Shown: positions 1 through 7,666 of the stretch, in pieces
Numbering within the stretch: position 1 is the stretch's first letter
How the letters are laid out: the number at the start of each line of letters is the position of its first letter
Source: Mycobacterium sp. UM_WGJ
GTDB taxonomy: Bacteria; Actinomycetota; Actinomycetes; Mycobacteriales; Mycobacteriaceae
Assembly (NCBI RefSeq): GCF_000455125.1
Contig: NZ_AUWR01000014.1
Coordinates: forward strand, 50,135-114,134
Reading direction: 5' to 3'
DNA: 64,000 bases
Program-made: the position numbers and the translations under genes
The notes under the pieces: model-generated
The model's input: the letters and a program-made list of their open reading frames with translations, nothing else
Told to the model about the DNA's origin: nothing
Databases searched by the model: none

Positions 1-1731
1 CTCTTCTTCGTCGACAAGGTCGCCAGTTACCTAGGCGATGGCACCAACAACGATGACGCGAACGGCGACTTCGTGACCTGGTTCGACGAGGTCTTCATTG
101 AGGAGCGTGCCAAGTCCGCGCGCTACCAAGCGTTGCTCCCGCAGACGCCGATCGAGCTTCGCCGGGCCTACTTCTCCCAGATCAAGCGCGGCAAGACGAC
201 CACCTTCCAGGACTCCTCCGGCACGACCAAAGCCGATGACGACGCCTACGAACTGATCATGCAGGACAAGGAGCGACTGCTCGACGAGAACGAGCCGGTA
301 CGGTTCATCTTCAGCCACTCCGCCCTGCGCGAGGGCTGGGACAACCCCAACGTCTTCCAGATATGCACTCTGCGCGAGATGGGCGCCGAGACCGAACGCC
401 GCCAGACTCTCGGGCGCGGCCTGCGTCTGCCCGTTGCGAAGACCGAGGACGGCTATGCCCGGGTGGCCGACCGTGGAGTCGCGACACTGACGGTGGTGGC
501 GAACGAGTCGTACACGAAGTTCGCGGATGCCCTGCAGAAGGAGTACAAGGAGGCCGGCGTCGAGATCGGCCGGGTGCGCAAAGCCGAGTTCTCGAAGATC
601 CCGCTACAGGACGAGAACGGCGCCCCCACCGACGACCAGTTCGGGTACCAGCGTTCCCTTCTCGTATGGGAACACCTCAAGGACAAGGGCTTCATCGACA
701 AGGAAGGCACCGTCACCTCGAAGTTCCAGCCGAACCAGCTCGGTTTCAGCCTCGACCTGCCGACCGACTTCGCCTGGGCGGAGGGCGCCATCATCGAGCT
801 GGTCGAGCGCGCGCACATCGGCAAGTACGTCAAGCCGGTCAGCAAGCGCAAGCCGCGCAGACCCAACAAGCAGCTCTACTCAACGCCAGAATTCGAAGAG
901 TTCTGGGAGACGATCAGCCGTAAAACGACCTACCGCGTCACGGTTGTTCGTGACGACCTGATTAAGAATGCGGTCAAGGCTGTTCGCGAGGCTCCGAAAA
1001 TCGACCCACTACGCATCCAGATCACTCGCGCCGGAGTGCGGCTACTTCGAGGTGGAGCCAAAGGCGAAGAACTCGGCACCCGCTCGGCAGATCTTAAGGG
1101 CAGTTACGACCTACCGGACATCATCACGGAGCTGCAGGAGACGACGTCCCTGACCCGCAAGACCATCGTCGACATCCTGATCGGCAGCGGCCGGTTGGGC
1201 GAGTTCATCGGCAACCCGAACGACTTCATCGCGATGGTCAAGCGTGCGCTCCAGGCCGAGTTGGCAAAGATCGTGGTCGAGGGGATCCAGTACGAGAAGA
1301 TCGCGGGGTCGGTCTACGAGCTTCGTGAGCTACAGAAGGATGGCGAGGAGGAGAAGGAACACTTCCTCGACCAGATGTACAAGGTGCAGCACACCCAAAA
1401 GACGGACTTCGATTACGTCGTCTTCGATTCCGAGGTTGAGCGTCAGTTCGCCGAGCTACTCGACTCACGCGAGGACATCAAGCTGTTCATGAAACTCCCT
1501 TCAAAGTTTAAGATCGACACTCCGGTCGGCCCGTACAACCCCGATTGGGCGATCATCAAGCACGAAGAAGGCGAAGACCGGATCTACATGATCCGTGAAA
1601 CCAAGAGCACCCTCGATGATTCAAAGCTTCGTCCCTCCGAGTCGGCCAAGATCAAGGCCGCCAAGCAACACTTCGAGGCCATCGGCGTCGAGGACTATGC
1701 GCGTGCAGTACCGGGAGCGTGGAAACTGTGA
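1..1731 (+). CDS. Type III restriction enzyme Res subunit, 5' end outside window
   Basis: The frame is open from the first base, so the gene begins upstream; about 576 C-terminal codons are present. Type III Res proteins use an SF2 helicase to translocate along DNA and a PD-(D/E)XK domain to cut it, together with a Mod methyltransferase. Motif V/VI-like sequence (ALREGWDNPN, then RQTLGRGLRLP) lies at about 322-430. The C-terminal nuclease core (NPDWAII then RETKST) lies at about 1537-1614. The Mod gene is not visible and would be expected upstream. The stop overlaps the next start by 4 bases, so the two are probably co-translated. Visibly lower GC than downstream core genes suggests transfer. 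Confidence 0.88.
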   Translation, partial: LFFVDKVASYLGDGTNNDDANGDFVTWFDEVFIEERAKSARYQALLPQTPIELRRAYFSQIKRGKTTTFQDSSGTTKADDDAYELIMQDKERLLDENEPVRFIFSHSALREGWDNPNVFQICTLREMGAETERRQTLGRGLRLPVAKTEDGYARVADRGVATLTVVANESYTKFADALQKEYKEAGVEIGRVRKAEFSKIPLQDENGAPTDDQFGYQRSLLVWEHLKDKGFIDKEGTVTSKFQPNQLGFSLDLPTDFAWAEGAIIELVERAHIGKYVKPVSKRKPRRPNKQLYSTPEFEEFWETISRKTTYRVTVVRDDLIKNAVKAVREAPKIDPLRIQITRAGVRLLRGGAKGEELGTRSADLKGSYDLPDIITELQETTSLTRKTIVDILIGSGRLGEFIGNPNDFIAMVKRALQAELAKIVVEGIQYEKIAGSVYELRELQKDGEEEKEHFLDQMYKVQHTQKTDFDYVVFDSEVERQFAELLDSREDIKLFMKLPSKFKIDTPVGPYNPDWAIIKHEEGEDRIYMIRETKSTLDDSKLRPSESAKIKAAKQHFEAIGVEDYARAVPGAWKL

Positions 1732-3704
1732 GGCTCATTTCCGCTCACGTTCGAGGCTATGGGCGTATCGCTGACTCCAAGATCAATCTGGACGCGAAGG
1801 TCATCGCGATCGTCGGGCCGAACGAAGCTGGAAAAACCACCCTGCTAAAGGCTCTCGCACACGTCGATGCTGGGACAGCCATCCCGACTCTCCAACGTTC
1901 TCGTGCCGTCGAAGTAGCGGACAACACCTACGTAACAACGTTCGATTACGTCATCGAGGAGAAGGACCACGCTGAGCTTGTTGACCTCGGCTTACAGGAA
2001 CTGCCCACCCGCGCTCGTATCGCGCGATCTGCTTCCGGGGACAAGCTCACGATCGAACTGACCCCCAAGCCACTCAAGTCGGTCCAGCCGCTCCATGCCC
2101 CGCTCGAAAAGCTGCAGGCGGCATCGAAGAACGACAATTTGAGCACCTGGATCGATCCGAATACGTCATATGGAGATGCCGACTCGGACGATCCGCGTGA
2201 CTACGGCAAGGAGCTTCTATCCGTCATTGAGGCGCTCGATGCCGCGATCGGAGAACCTGGTAGCCCCCTCTCCAGCGAAGCGGTAGAGACCGTCCGCTCC
2301 TTGCTTAGGGTGACGCTGGACGCAGATGTCGATGCGGAACAGCTTTGCGCGGCGTACAGCGCCGTAATTGCTTGGTCGGAGCTGGATGCCCCCGGCTCGG
2401 CCGCCCGCACTCGAATATGGAACCGCACACCAGATTTCATCTTGTTCGACGAAGCTGATCGATCGATTCAGTCTGCATACACGTTTGATGACGCCCTTGT
2501 CAGCAGCCCGCCAGTTGCGCTGGCGAATCTGGCGGGTACAGCATCGCTCGACCTCACAGAGCTCCTTCATCTCGTTCGCACTGGAGACATCGCGCGCCGA
2601 CGAACGGCAATAGTTCAGGCAAACAGACGGATGGATGCGATTTTCGGTGACGCATGGAAACAATCGAGACTCGCAGTTCATTTCGAGCTTGACGGCGAGC
2701 AGTTGCGGATCGAGCTCATGGAAGATGGGGATAACGTCACCGTCTTCGATGAGCGCAGTGCGGGCCTGCGCATGTTCGTGGCACTGATCGCATTCCTGAA
2801 GGTGCATGGTTCCGACCGCTCACCCATCCTGCTCATTGACGAGGCAGAGAACCATCTTCATATTGATGCCCAGGCAGACCTGGTGAATATGTTCGTCACA
2901 CAGCAACATGCGGTCAAAGTCATTTACACCACGCACAGTCCCGCCTGCCTCCCACCGGATCTCGGCACGGGTATTCGCGTGGTCGTGCCCCGTCAAGACA
3001 ACTTGCAGGTAAGCGACGTGAAGAACAGCTTCTGGCAAGGTGCGGCCGGCTATTCACCTCTAATGCTCGCGATGGGTGCAGCGGCTGCAGCGTTCACCCC
3101 AGCCCGGTACGTGGTTCTGGCAGAAGGAGCGACTGAAATGATCCTCTTGCCGACATTGATGCGCGCGGCAACCGACCAAACGGATCTGCCCTACCAAGTG
3201 GCGCCCGGTCTGTCCGAAGTCCCGAATGACTTCCTACCGAAGCTTGACCTCGAAGCAGCCCGGGTGGCCTACCTAGTCGACGGTGACGATGGCGGAGCCA
3301 GGCTAAAGGCAAATCTCACGGATGCCGGTGTCCCCGACCACCTGATAGCGGACCTGGGCACCGCTGGCATCGAGAACCTCCTAACAGAGGACTCGTATAG
3401 GGCAGCCATCTCAGCGTTGCTGCCTGAATGCAATCCGGAAGTCTCCGCGAGCGAATTGCCGGAAGTTCCTCCGGTAGATGCTGGGGAAGGTAACTCGGTT
3501 GCGCGGTGGATGTCCAACTGGCTCAAGGGCAAGGGGTTAAAGCCACCGTCCAAAGTGGCGGTCGCCAACTGGCTCGTCGAAAACAACCGGGCTACGGCAA
3601 ACGCCGAGGGAACAGAAGTGCTCAAGTTCGTCCATGCGAATCTACTCGCGGCGCTTGGAATTATCGATAGGGCAACGTCGGAACCGGAATCGGAACACCA
3701 ATAG
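1728..3704 (+). CDS. OLD-family ATP-dependent endonuclease (AAA ATPase plus TOPRIM)
   Basis: About 658 aa. The N-terminal ABC-type ATPase has Walker A GPNEAGKTT near residue 30, and later a Walker B/H-loop region (LLIDEAENHLHI, then TTHSPACLP). The C-terminal TOPRIM half has AEGATEMILLP and the acidic VDGDDGG. This order is that of OLD nucleases, including Gabija GajA. The frame also allows GTG at 1719, but GTG 1728 has GGGAG about ten bases upstream and gives a GTGA overlap with the restriction gene, so I prefer 1728. It probably acts as a DNA nuclease in phage defence; no UvrD-like partner is seen, so it is not plain Gabija. GC is lower than core genes. Confidence 0.85.
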   Translation: MRLISAHVRGYGRIADSKINLDAKVIAIVGPNEAGKTTLLKALAHVDAGTAIPTLQRSRAVEVADNTYVTTFDYVIEEKDHAELVDLGLQELPTRARIARSASGDKLTIELTPKPLKSVQPLHAPLEKLQAASKNDNLSTWIDPNTSYGDADSDDPRDYGKELLSVIEALDAAIGEPGSPLSSEAVETVRSLLRVTLDADVDAEQLCAAYSAVIAWSELDAPGSAARTRIWNRTPDFILFDEADRSIQSAYTFDDALVSSPPVALANLAGTASLDLTELLHLVRTGDIARRRTAIVQANRRMDAIFGDAWKQSRLAVHFELDGEQLRIELMEDGDNVTVFDERSAGLRMFVALIAFLKVHGSDRSPILLIDEAENHLHIDAQADLVNMFVTQQHAVKVIYTTHSPACLPPDLGTGIRVVVPRQDNLQVSDVKNSFWQGAAGYSPLMLAMGAAAAAFTPARYVVLAEGATEMILLPTLMRAATDQTDLPYQVAPGLSEVPNDFLPKLDLEAARVAYLVDGDDGGARLKANLTDAGVPDHLIADLGTAGIENLLTEDSYRAAISALLPECNPEVSASELPEVPPVDAGEGNSVARWMSNWLKGKGLKPPSKVAVANWLVENNRATANAEGTEVLKFVHANLLAALGIIDRATSEPESEHQ

Positions 3705-3706
3705 CC

Positions 3707-3823
3707 ATGACCAGCGAGTCAACCAGAGCCTTCGAGCTGGCAGACCAGGGCGGACACTTCTACCGTGCCGACTTCCAAGTCCGCACACTCCGCTTGGCGG
3801 ACTACATTTTGGGACGGAAATGA
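3707..3823 (+). CDS. 38-codon small ORF overlapping the TIR gene
   Basis: An ATG two bases after the OLD-nuclease stop opens a 38-codon frame beginning MTSESTRAFELADQGG and ending ADYILGRK. Its TGA overlaps the ATG of the TIR gene as ATGA (3820-3823). It fills the only gap in an otherwise tightly packed operon. The position argues for translational coupling, or for a small partner or antitoxin-like peptide, but no homology is recognised. The ribosome-binding site is weak (GGAA about 13 bases upstream), and it could be the remnant of a longer gene. Confidence 0.45.
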   Translation: MTSESTRAFELADQGGHFYRADFQVRTLRLADYILGRK

Positions 3824-4770
3824 AAGATAGAGAAATCGAAGCGAGTGATCCAGTCGCAACGTGTTTCATCAGCTACAACCATGCGGACAAGCCGCTTGCC
3901 GAAGCCTTGGCTGAAGGCCTTAGAAAAGCTGGCTACCGGGTCTGGATTGACAGCGGCGAGCTCCGGGTGGGAGACAGCCTCGTGGCTGTGATCAGCAGTG
4001 CTATAGAACAAGTCGACTTCCTTGTGGCCCTGGTGAGCTCAGCGTCGGTCGAAAGCAACTGGTGCCAAAAAGAAATCTCGCTGGCTATGACGGGTGAGAT
4101 TGCACAGAAGGGCATCACGGTCCTGCCTTGCCAAGTCGGTGGTGTGGCGATGCCGGCAACTCTCGCGGACAAGCTCTACCTGCAAATCAACCCGGATATG
4201 ATCGCTGAGGCCGTCGCAACGCTGGATCGTGACATGAAGCGTCATTTGGTGCCCTCGGCTCCATTGCCTTTACGAAAGCGTGGGCAGGCGGGACCACGGC
4301 GGTCCGCGACTCAGGCCGCTGTTCCCCCGAAACGAACTGCGTCGACGTTCAACCCACACATTCCGGTCACAATTGCGGGTGTCGATGCTCAACGCGTTGG
4401 AAAGCCACGTAACGACGGAACTCGCGGAAGCGCCCTCTACACAGTGCCTTTCACTCTGTCGACCGCACCCGACGGCGCATGGTGCGAGCTATTCGTTCAA
4501 CACTGGAACCAGCCACCGCGCTTCACGACCATGCACCGACCGGGAAACGCCTCGGTCTCCGGTGACCGGATCATCCTCACCGGAACGACGATGGACGAGG
4601 TAGAGAAATATCACGTCGAGACACTTCGGTTGGTTATCGAGACAACCAACCGGGACCGCCTGGCGCTCGCACAACGTCAGGAGCGCGAACGCCAGGCTGA
4701 GATCGCGCGTTCAGACGAGCATCAAAAGTCGGTCGACGAGATCGCCCAGCGACTCAAATTCGACCAATAG
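3820..4770 (+). CDS. TIR-domain protein, candidate NADase effector
   Basis: 316 aa from ATG 3820. The N-terminal TIR domain (about residues 10-135) starts CFISYNHADKPLAEAL and carries the SNWCQKEISLAM segment, whose Glu is where bacterial TIR NADases have their catalytic Glu. A linker with basic residues follows. From about residue 175 there is a second module with WCELFVQHWNQPPRFT, TMHRPG and GTTMDEVEKYH, then a charged, probably coiled-coil tail. The open frame reaches upstream to 3634, but that part overlaps the nuclease gene in another frame; 3820 has GGGACGGA just upstream and an ATGA overlap with the small ORF. Likely an abortive-infection effector triggered with the OLD nuclease; this is inference from context. 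Confidence 0.8.
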   Translation: MKDREIEASDPVATCFISYNHADKPLAEALAEGLRKAGYRVWIDSGELRVGDSLVAVISSAIEQVDFLVALVSSASVESNWCQKEISLAMTGEIAQKGITVLPCQVGGVAMPATLADKLYLQINPDMIAEAVATLDRDMKRHLVPSAPLPLRKRGQAGPRRSATQAAVPPKRTASTFNPHIPVTIAGVDAQRVGKPRNDGTRGSALYTVPFTLSTAPDGAWCELFVQHWNQPPRFTTMHRPGNASVSGDRIILTGTTMDEVEKYHVETLRLVIETTNRDRLALAQRQERERQAEIARSDEHQKSVDEIAQRLKFDQ

Positions 4771-4849
4771 ATCTGATCAGTGATCGCCTGAGCCAGGTGG
4801 GCATTGTCCCTCGCTGAACCTCGTCCTGTGCACCGCCGTGCGTTTGGAA

Positions 4850-4942
4850 CCGCCAATTAGATTGAGACATAACAGCCTTTAGCGGTGTCAAAATTACTGA
4901 CGGTTACCAGCACCTGGCCGCCAACTACATTGAGACCGGACA
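4850..4942 (+). repeat. Two imperfect 25-bp direct repeats, IS-end-like
   Basis: Copies at 4850-4874 and 4918-4942 begin CCGCCAA and contain ATTGAGAC, matching at 20 of 25 positions. Between them lies a TGTCAAAATTACTGACGG segment. Multiple short repeats of this kind are found at the ends of IS21-type elements, so this may be a stranded insertion-sequence end. No transposase is present. Confidence 0.4.
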
Positions 4943-5001
4943 AGAAAAATGCTGCCTGCCGCTGCTAAACCGCTGTGCTACAGCATGTTTCATTGACACC
5001 G
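4883..5001. repeat. 8-bp inverted repeat pair at island edge
   Basis: CGGTGTCA at 4883-4890 is matched by TGACACCG at 4994-5001, enclosing a short non-coding stretch between the TIR gene and vapC. It may mark the two ends of a deleted or miniature mobile element, or be chance. Confidence 0.3.
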
Positions 5002-5037
5002 TTTCGCAGCCGGCGTGCGTGGTTTGCGGCCAAGCGG

Positions 5038-5466
5038 CTACGGCGCTGCCAAGTCCCACGGATTGATGAGTTCGACGCCGGTGTCAACGAAGTCACTGAC
5101 GTTGCGCGTCGCAAGTCCGGCGTTCCAGTTGCGGCAAATTGCGGCGATCTGCCCATCGGCCATACTGATCTGGAACCCGCTACGCTCCCGGTCAGCAACG
5201 ATTTCCGCATAGTGGGTTGCAGCCAGCGCGTCGAATGGCAAAATCCTGTCCCGGAAATCCTCCGCCAGCAGTCCGTCGACCTTTACGCGAAGCTCCCGTC
5301 TGCGTCGCCCGTTCGGCAATCGGGCGACGCCGTACATCAGTTCGGCCGCCGTCACGGCAGTCAGCAATATGTCGGACGCATCCAAACTGTCGACCCAACT
5401 AGCGACACCAGGTTCCGGTGCCGCGCGCATGAGCTCCGAGACGACGTTGGTGTCCAAGACGATCAT
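5038..5466 (-). CDS. vapC: VapC-family PIN-domain toxin RNase
   Basis: 142 aa PIN-domain protein of FitB/VapC type. The expected acidic residues are visible: MIVLDTNVVSELM at the N-terminus, TAAELMYG near residue 42, ISMADGQIAAI near 105 and TRNVSDF near 120. PIN toxins are Mg-dependent RNases restrained by a cognate antitoxin. The start overlaps the antitoxin stop as ATGA (5463-5466), the usual antitoxin-first arrangement. It sits between a defence-gene cluster and core genes, consistent with an accessory toxin-antitoxin pair. Confidence 0.9.
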   Translation of the reverse strand: MIVLDTNVVSELMRAAPEPGVASWVDSLDASDILLTAVTAAELMYGVARLPNGRRRRELRVKVDGLLAEDFRDRILPFDALAATHYAEIVADRERSGFQISMADGQIAAICRNWNAGLATRNVSDFVDTGVELINPWDLAAP

Positions 5467-5708
5467 TCGTCAAGGACCGCAGCACGTGGACGCTCGGTCC
5501 GGCTGGGCAGGTCAAGCTCCACACCCCCAGTACCCGAGAAACGCTGCCGAATCCGCGTTGCCATCCCAGGACCGCCCACAGGGCGTTCCAATGCCGTGCG
5601 CAAGATCTCGCGCACCTCTGATTCCATCGACCGGCCGTGCTCTGCTGCGCGAACACGCAGTGCCGCTTTGAGCTCGTCGTCGAAATCACGAATCGTCAAG
5701 GTCGCCAT
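5463..5708 (-). CDS. vapB: VapB/FitA-like ribbon-helix-helix antitoxin
   Basis: 81 aa. The N-terminal ribbon-helix-helix begins MATLTIRDFDDELKAALR, followed by SMESEVREILRTAL, typical of FitA/Phd-like DNA-binding antitoxins. The C-terminal half is the likely toxin-binding part. It has a strong ribosome-binding site (GAGGGG, 5716-5721) lying inside the last codons of the upstream gene, and its stop overlaps vapC by 4 bases. It probably represses its own operon through the N-terminal domain. Confidence 0.88.
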   Translation of the reverse strand: MATLTIRDFDDELKAALRVRAAEHGRSMESEVREILRTALERPVGGPGMATRIRQRFSGTGGVELDLPSRTERPRAAVLDE

Positions 5709-5711
5709 CAG

Positions 5712-6080
5712 TCACCCCTCGCCCATTGCTTGCATTGCTGTCAATGCTAGCAGATTGTCGGCACCTGGCGCGTTTTCAACTAGCAGGTGCTTCTCGATCT
5801 CCGTTCGGTCAGCCTGAAGGATTGCCGCGAGTCGGGCTGTGACCTCCGGCAGCACGGCCATGTCGGTGTGTGCCTGGAACGCGCTAATCACCCCATCGAA
5901 GATGCCCTTCAACAATCCACCCCACACCGGTTGTCGCCCGTCGGCTGGCCGGATCTTGACTCTGACGGCGAATGGCGTCGCGACCCCACTTCCAAAGCCG
6001 TTCGGCTCAATCTGTTCGCGAGCTCGTGCCAGAGCCAGCCACACGCGTGCCAGCTTGGTGTGATCCTGCGTTTCTTCCAC
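5712..6080 (-). CDS. Hypothetical protein upstream of vapBC
   Basis: About 122 aa from GTG 6080, which follows a G-rich stretch. The frame stays open up to 6203, but the upstream part lies over a different reading frame that encodes a recognisable decayed domain, so I do not count it. The protein contains HTKLARVWLALARAREQ, VRVKIRPADGRQPVWGGLLK and GIFDGVISAFQAHTD; it looks like genuine protein but I do not recognise the family. It ends 3 bases before vapB and carries the vapB ribosome-binding site, so it may share the transcript. Confidence 0.5.
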   Translation of the reverse strand: MEETQDHTKLARVWLALARAREQIEPNGFGSGVATPFAVRVKIRPADGRQPVWGGLLKGIFDGVISAFQAHTDMAVLPEVTARLAAILQADRTEIEKHLLVENAPGADNLLALTAMQAMGEG

Positions 6081-6250
6081 GGTCCCCCGCGGGGGTTCTG
6101 ACCACTGATCGTTCGACAACCGGCGTGATGCAGGCGCGCTTGGGTCGGACTGTGACCGCGCGAGATATTGATTACGTAGCCATCGCGGTGGGCAGCGAGC
6201 CACGCGAGATAGCCGACGTCATCGTCTCGGAACTCAATGACCCGTGGTAT
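6075..6250 (-). pseudogene. Decayed small gene with GYLAWLAAHRDGY segment
   Basis: Read on the minus strand from 6250, a frame gives IEFRDDDVGYLAWLAAHRD, then GYVINISRGHSPTQ and HHAGCRTISGQNPRGG. I recognise this pattern from short unnamed actinobacterial proteins. There is an in-frame TAG at 6260-6262 and no ATG, GTG or TTG before the conserved part; ATA at 6248-6250 stands where a start would be expected. At about 6080 the similarity stops and the next gene begins in another frame. It appears to be a broken remnant with a lost start and a replaced C-terminus. Confidence 0.5.
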
Positions 6251-6583
6251 ATGGCCACACTATGCCTCCACCCACCGACAGAAGGTTCACTACGGAAACG
6301 AGCAGGCTGCCCGTCCAATCCCCGCCGATCGCCTGCTCAAGACGGCTGGTGCCAACCACTTGGTGGCGCCGCCAGCAAATAGCAGAGCCAGCGCTTCGCT
6401 TTCGCAGACCCCGGACCGCCAAGAGATCGCTTCTAGACCCGCCCCTCGCCTATCGCCCGCCGTCGATGAACCGGCCCGAACCGCGGAGGAATGACGAATA
6501 CAGTGCAATCCAATAGCAATCGGCTATGCGCACCAAGTGCGGCCTCGCGACTCAGGGTCCCCCGGCTGGGTGGACACTAGGGC
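6251..6583. other. Gene-free stretch between accessory and core regions
   Basis: About 330 bases with no supported gene on either strand. A 29-codon frame from ATG 6492 follows GCGGAGGA but is too closely spaced and unconvincing. No tRNA or clear attachment site was seen. This probably holds the boundary of the accessory island and the promoter of the yaeQ gene. Confidence 0.5.
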
Positions 6584-7135
6584 GTGGCCCTTTCTGCGAC
6601 GGTATTCAAAGTCGAACTTGGCGTCTCCGATGTCGATCACGGTTACTACGCCGATCACACGCTGACCGTGGCCCGTCATCCCAGTGAGACCGATGAGCGG
6701 ATGGTAGTGCGGTTGTTGGCGTTTGGGCTGCGCGCACACCGACTCGGCGACGTCGACGGTGAGTTGGCGTTCGGGGCGGGCTTGTCCACCCCTGGCGTAC
6801 CCGACTTGCGGCTCACCGACTACACCGGCCGGATCCTGGAGTGGATCAACGTCGGCCAGCCCGACGAACGTGCCTTGGCCAAAGCAGCCAACCAGGCCGA
6901 ACAGGTGCTGCTGTTCCCGTTCGCCGCCGGCGTGGCCACCTGGTGGCGCACCGTCGGCCCCAAGGTGGCGGGCCTGCCGAACTTGTCGGTGGTGCAGATA
7001 CCGCACGCGCCGGTGCAGCAACTGGCTCAGACGGTCGATAGACGGGTCTCGGCGCAGGTAATGGTGATGGAAAGCCAGGTGACGATGACCGTGTGCGGTG
7101 TCGACGTCACCTTCACGCCCGAACCGTTGGAGTGA
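6584..7135 (+). CDS. yaeQ: YaeQ family protein
   Basis: 183 aa, the usual length of YaeQ proteins, which have a PD-(D/E)XK-like fold and unclear function. The start MALSATVFKVELGVSDVDHG and the central LTVARHPSETDERMVVRLLAF segment are characteristic, as is PDLRLTDYTGRILEWINVGQPDE. GTG start at 6584. It appears to be the first core-like gene to the right of the island. A GC-rich hairpin follows the stop. Confidence 0.88.
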   Translation: MALSATVFKVELGVSDVDHGYYADHTLTVARHPSETDERMVVRLLAFGLRAHRLGDVDGELAFGAGLSTPGVPDLRLTDYTGRILEWINVGQPDERALAKAANQAEQVLLFPFAAGVATWWRTVGPKVAGLPNLSVVQIPHAPVQQLAQTVDRRVSAQVMVMESQVTMTVCGVDVTFTPEPLE

Positions 7136-7152
7136 ACGAGCCGCAGGCACGT

Positions 7153-7168
7153 AGACGGCCTGCCGTCT
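7153..7168 (+). terminator. Possible hairpin terminator after yaeQ
   Basis: AGACGG and CCGTCT pair around a 4-base loop, 18 bases after the yaeQ stop. There is no T-run, which is common for mycobacterial terminators. Confidence 0.35.
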
Positions 7169-7204
7169 CTCGGGCTGTGATCCTGCCCCCCGTAGGCTCG
7201 CTGC

Positions 7205-7414
7205 ATGCACGAAGTGACTCTGGCCGGCGCCGCAGAAGCCGCGACGCTGACAGTGGGACTGTCGGTCTATGCGGCGTTGATGCTCGTCAGCATCGCGGTG
7301 GCGATCGACAGCGCCCGCCGACACCGACGACGCCGCACGATCTACTCCGCGGTGACGGTTGGGATACTCATCCTGGGCGGGCTGGTTGCGGCGATTTTCA
7401 GCAGCATCGCGTGA
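7205..7414 (+). CDS. Small two-helix membrane protein
   Basis: 69 aa. Two hydrophobic segments (about residues 12-34 and 47-67) flank a strongly basic loop, SARRHRRRRTIY, suggesting an integral membrane protein with a cytoplasmic basic loop. No family recognised. It faces another small membrane protein on the opposite strand, with 56 bases between the stops. Confidence 0.6.
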   Translation: MHEVTLAGAAEAATLTVGLSVYAALMLVSIAVAIDSARRHRRRRTIYSAVTVGILILGGLVAAIFSSIA

Positions 7415-7470
7415 ACCTGGCGGCCGTGGCGCACGCGTCTCGGCTCCGCCGGTCCCGCCCTGATCCCCGG

Positions 7471-7617
7471 CTACTCATCCTCAGCATCGTCACGGTGCGC
7501 GGCCTCGATCACCTCTGGCGGTACCGGCCTCTGCAGCCACACCCGCATCCGTAGCAACCCGCCGGTGATCGTCCCTACGGCAAGGAGGGCAACGATGATC
7601 CACAGCGCCAGCGACAT
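7471..7617 (-). CDS. 48-aa single-pass membrane protein
   Basis: Begins MSLALWIIVALLAVGTITGG, a single N-terminal membrane segment, and ends in an acidic tail (HRDDAEDE). A GGGGGAGAA ribosome-binding site lies about 8 bases before ATG 7617. The frame runs further upstream, but that section overlaps the next gene and is not protein-like. Function unknown. Confidence 0.55.
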   Translation of the reverse strand: MSLALWIIVALLAVGTITGGLLRMRVWLQRPVPPEVIEAAHRDDAEDE

Positions 7618-7666
7618 GCAGCAATTCTCCCCCTGGCCCAGGCGATATGAGGCGATATCTTCAGCT

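Noticed and set aside
1728-4770. Naming the nuclease/TIR pair as Gabija or Thoeris
   Set aside because: No UvrD-like GajB and no ThsA-like SIR2 protein are present, so only domain-level similarity can be claimed.
4771-5037. tRNA gene as integration site for the accessory cluster
   Set aside because: No cloverleaf-like sequence or tRNA 3' end was found in the gap.
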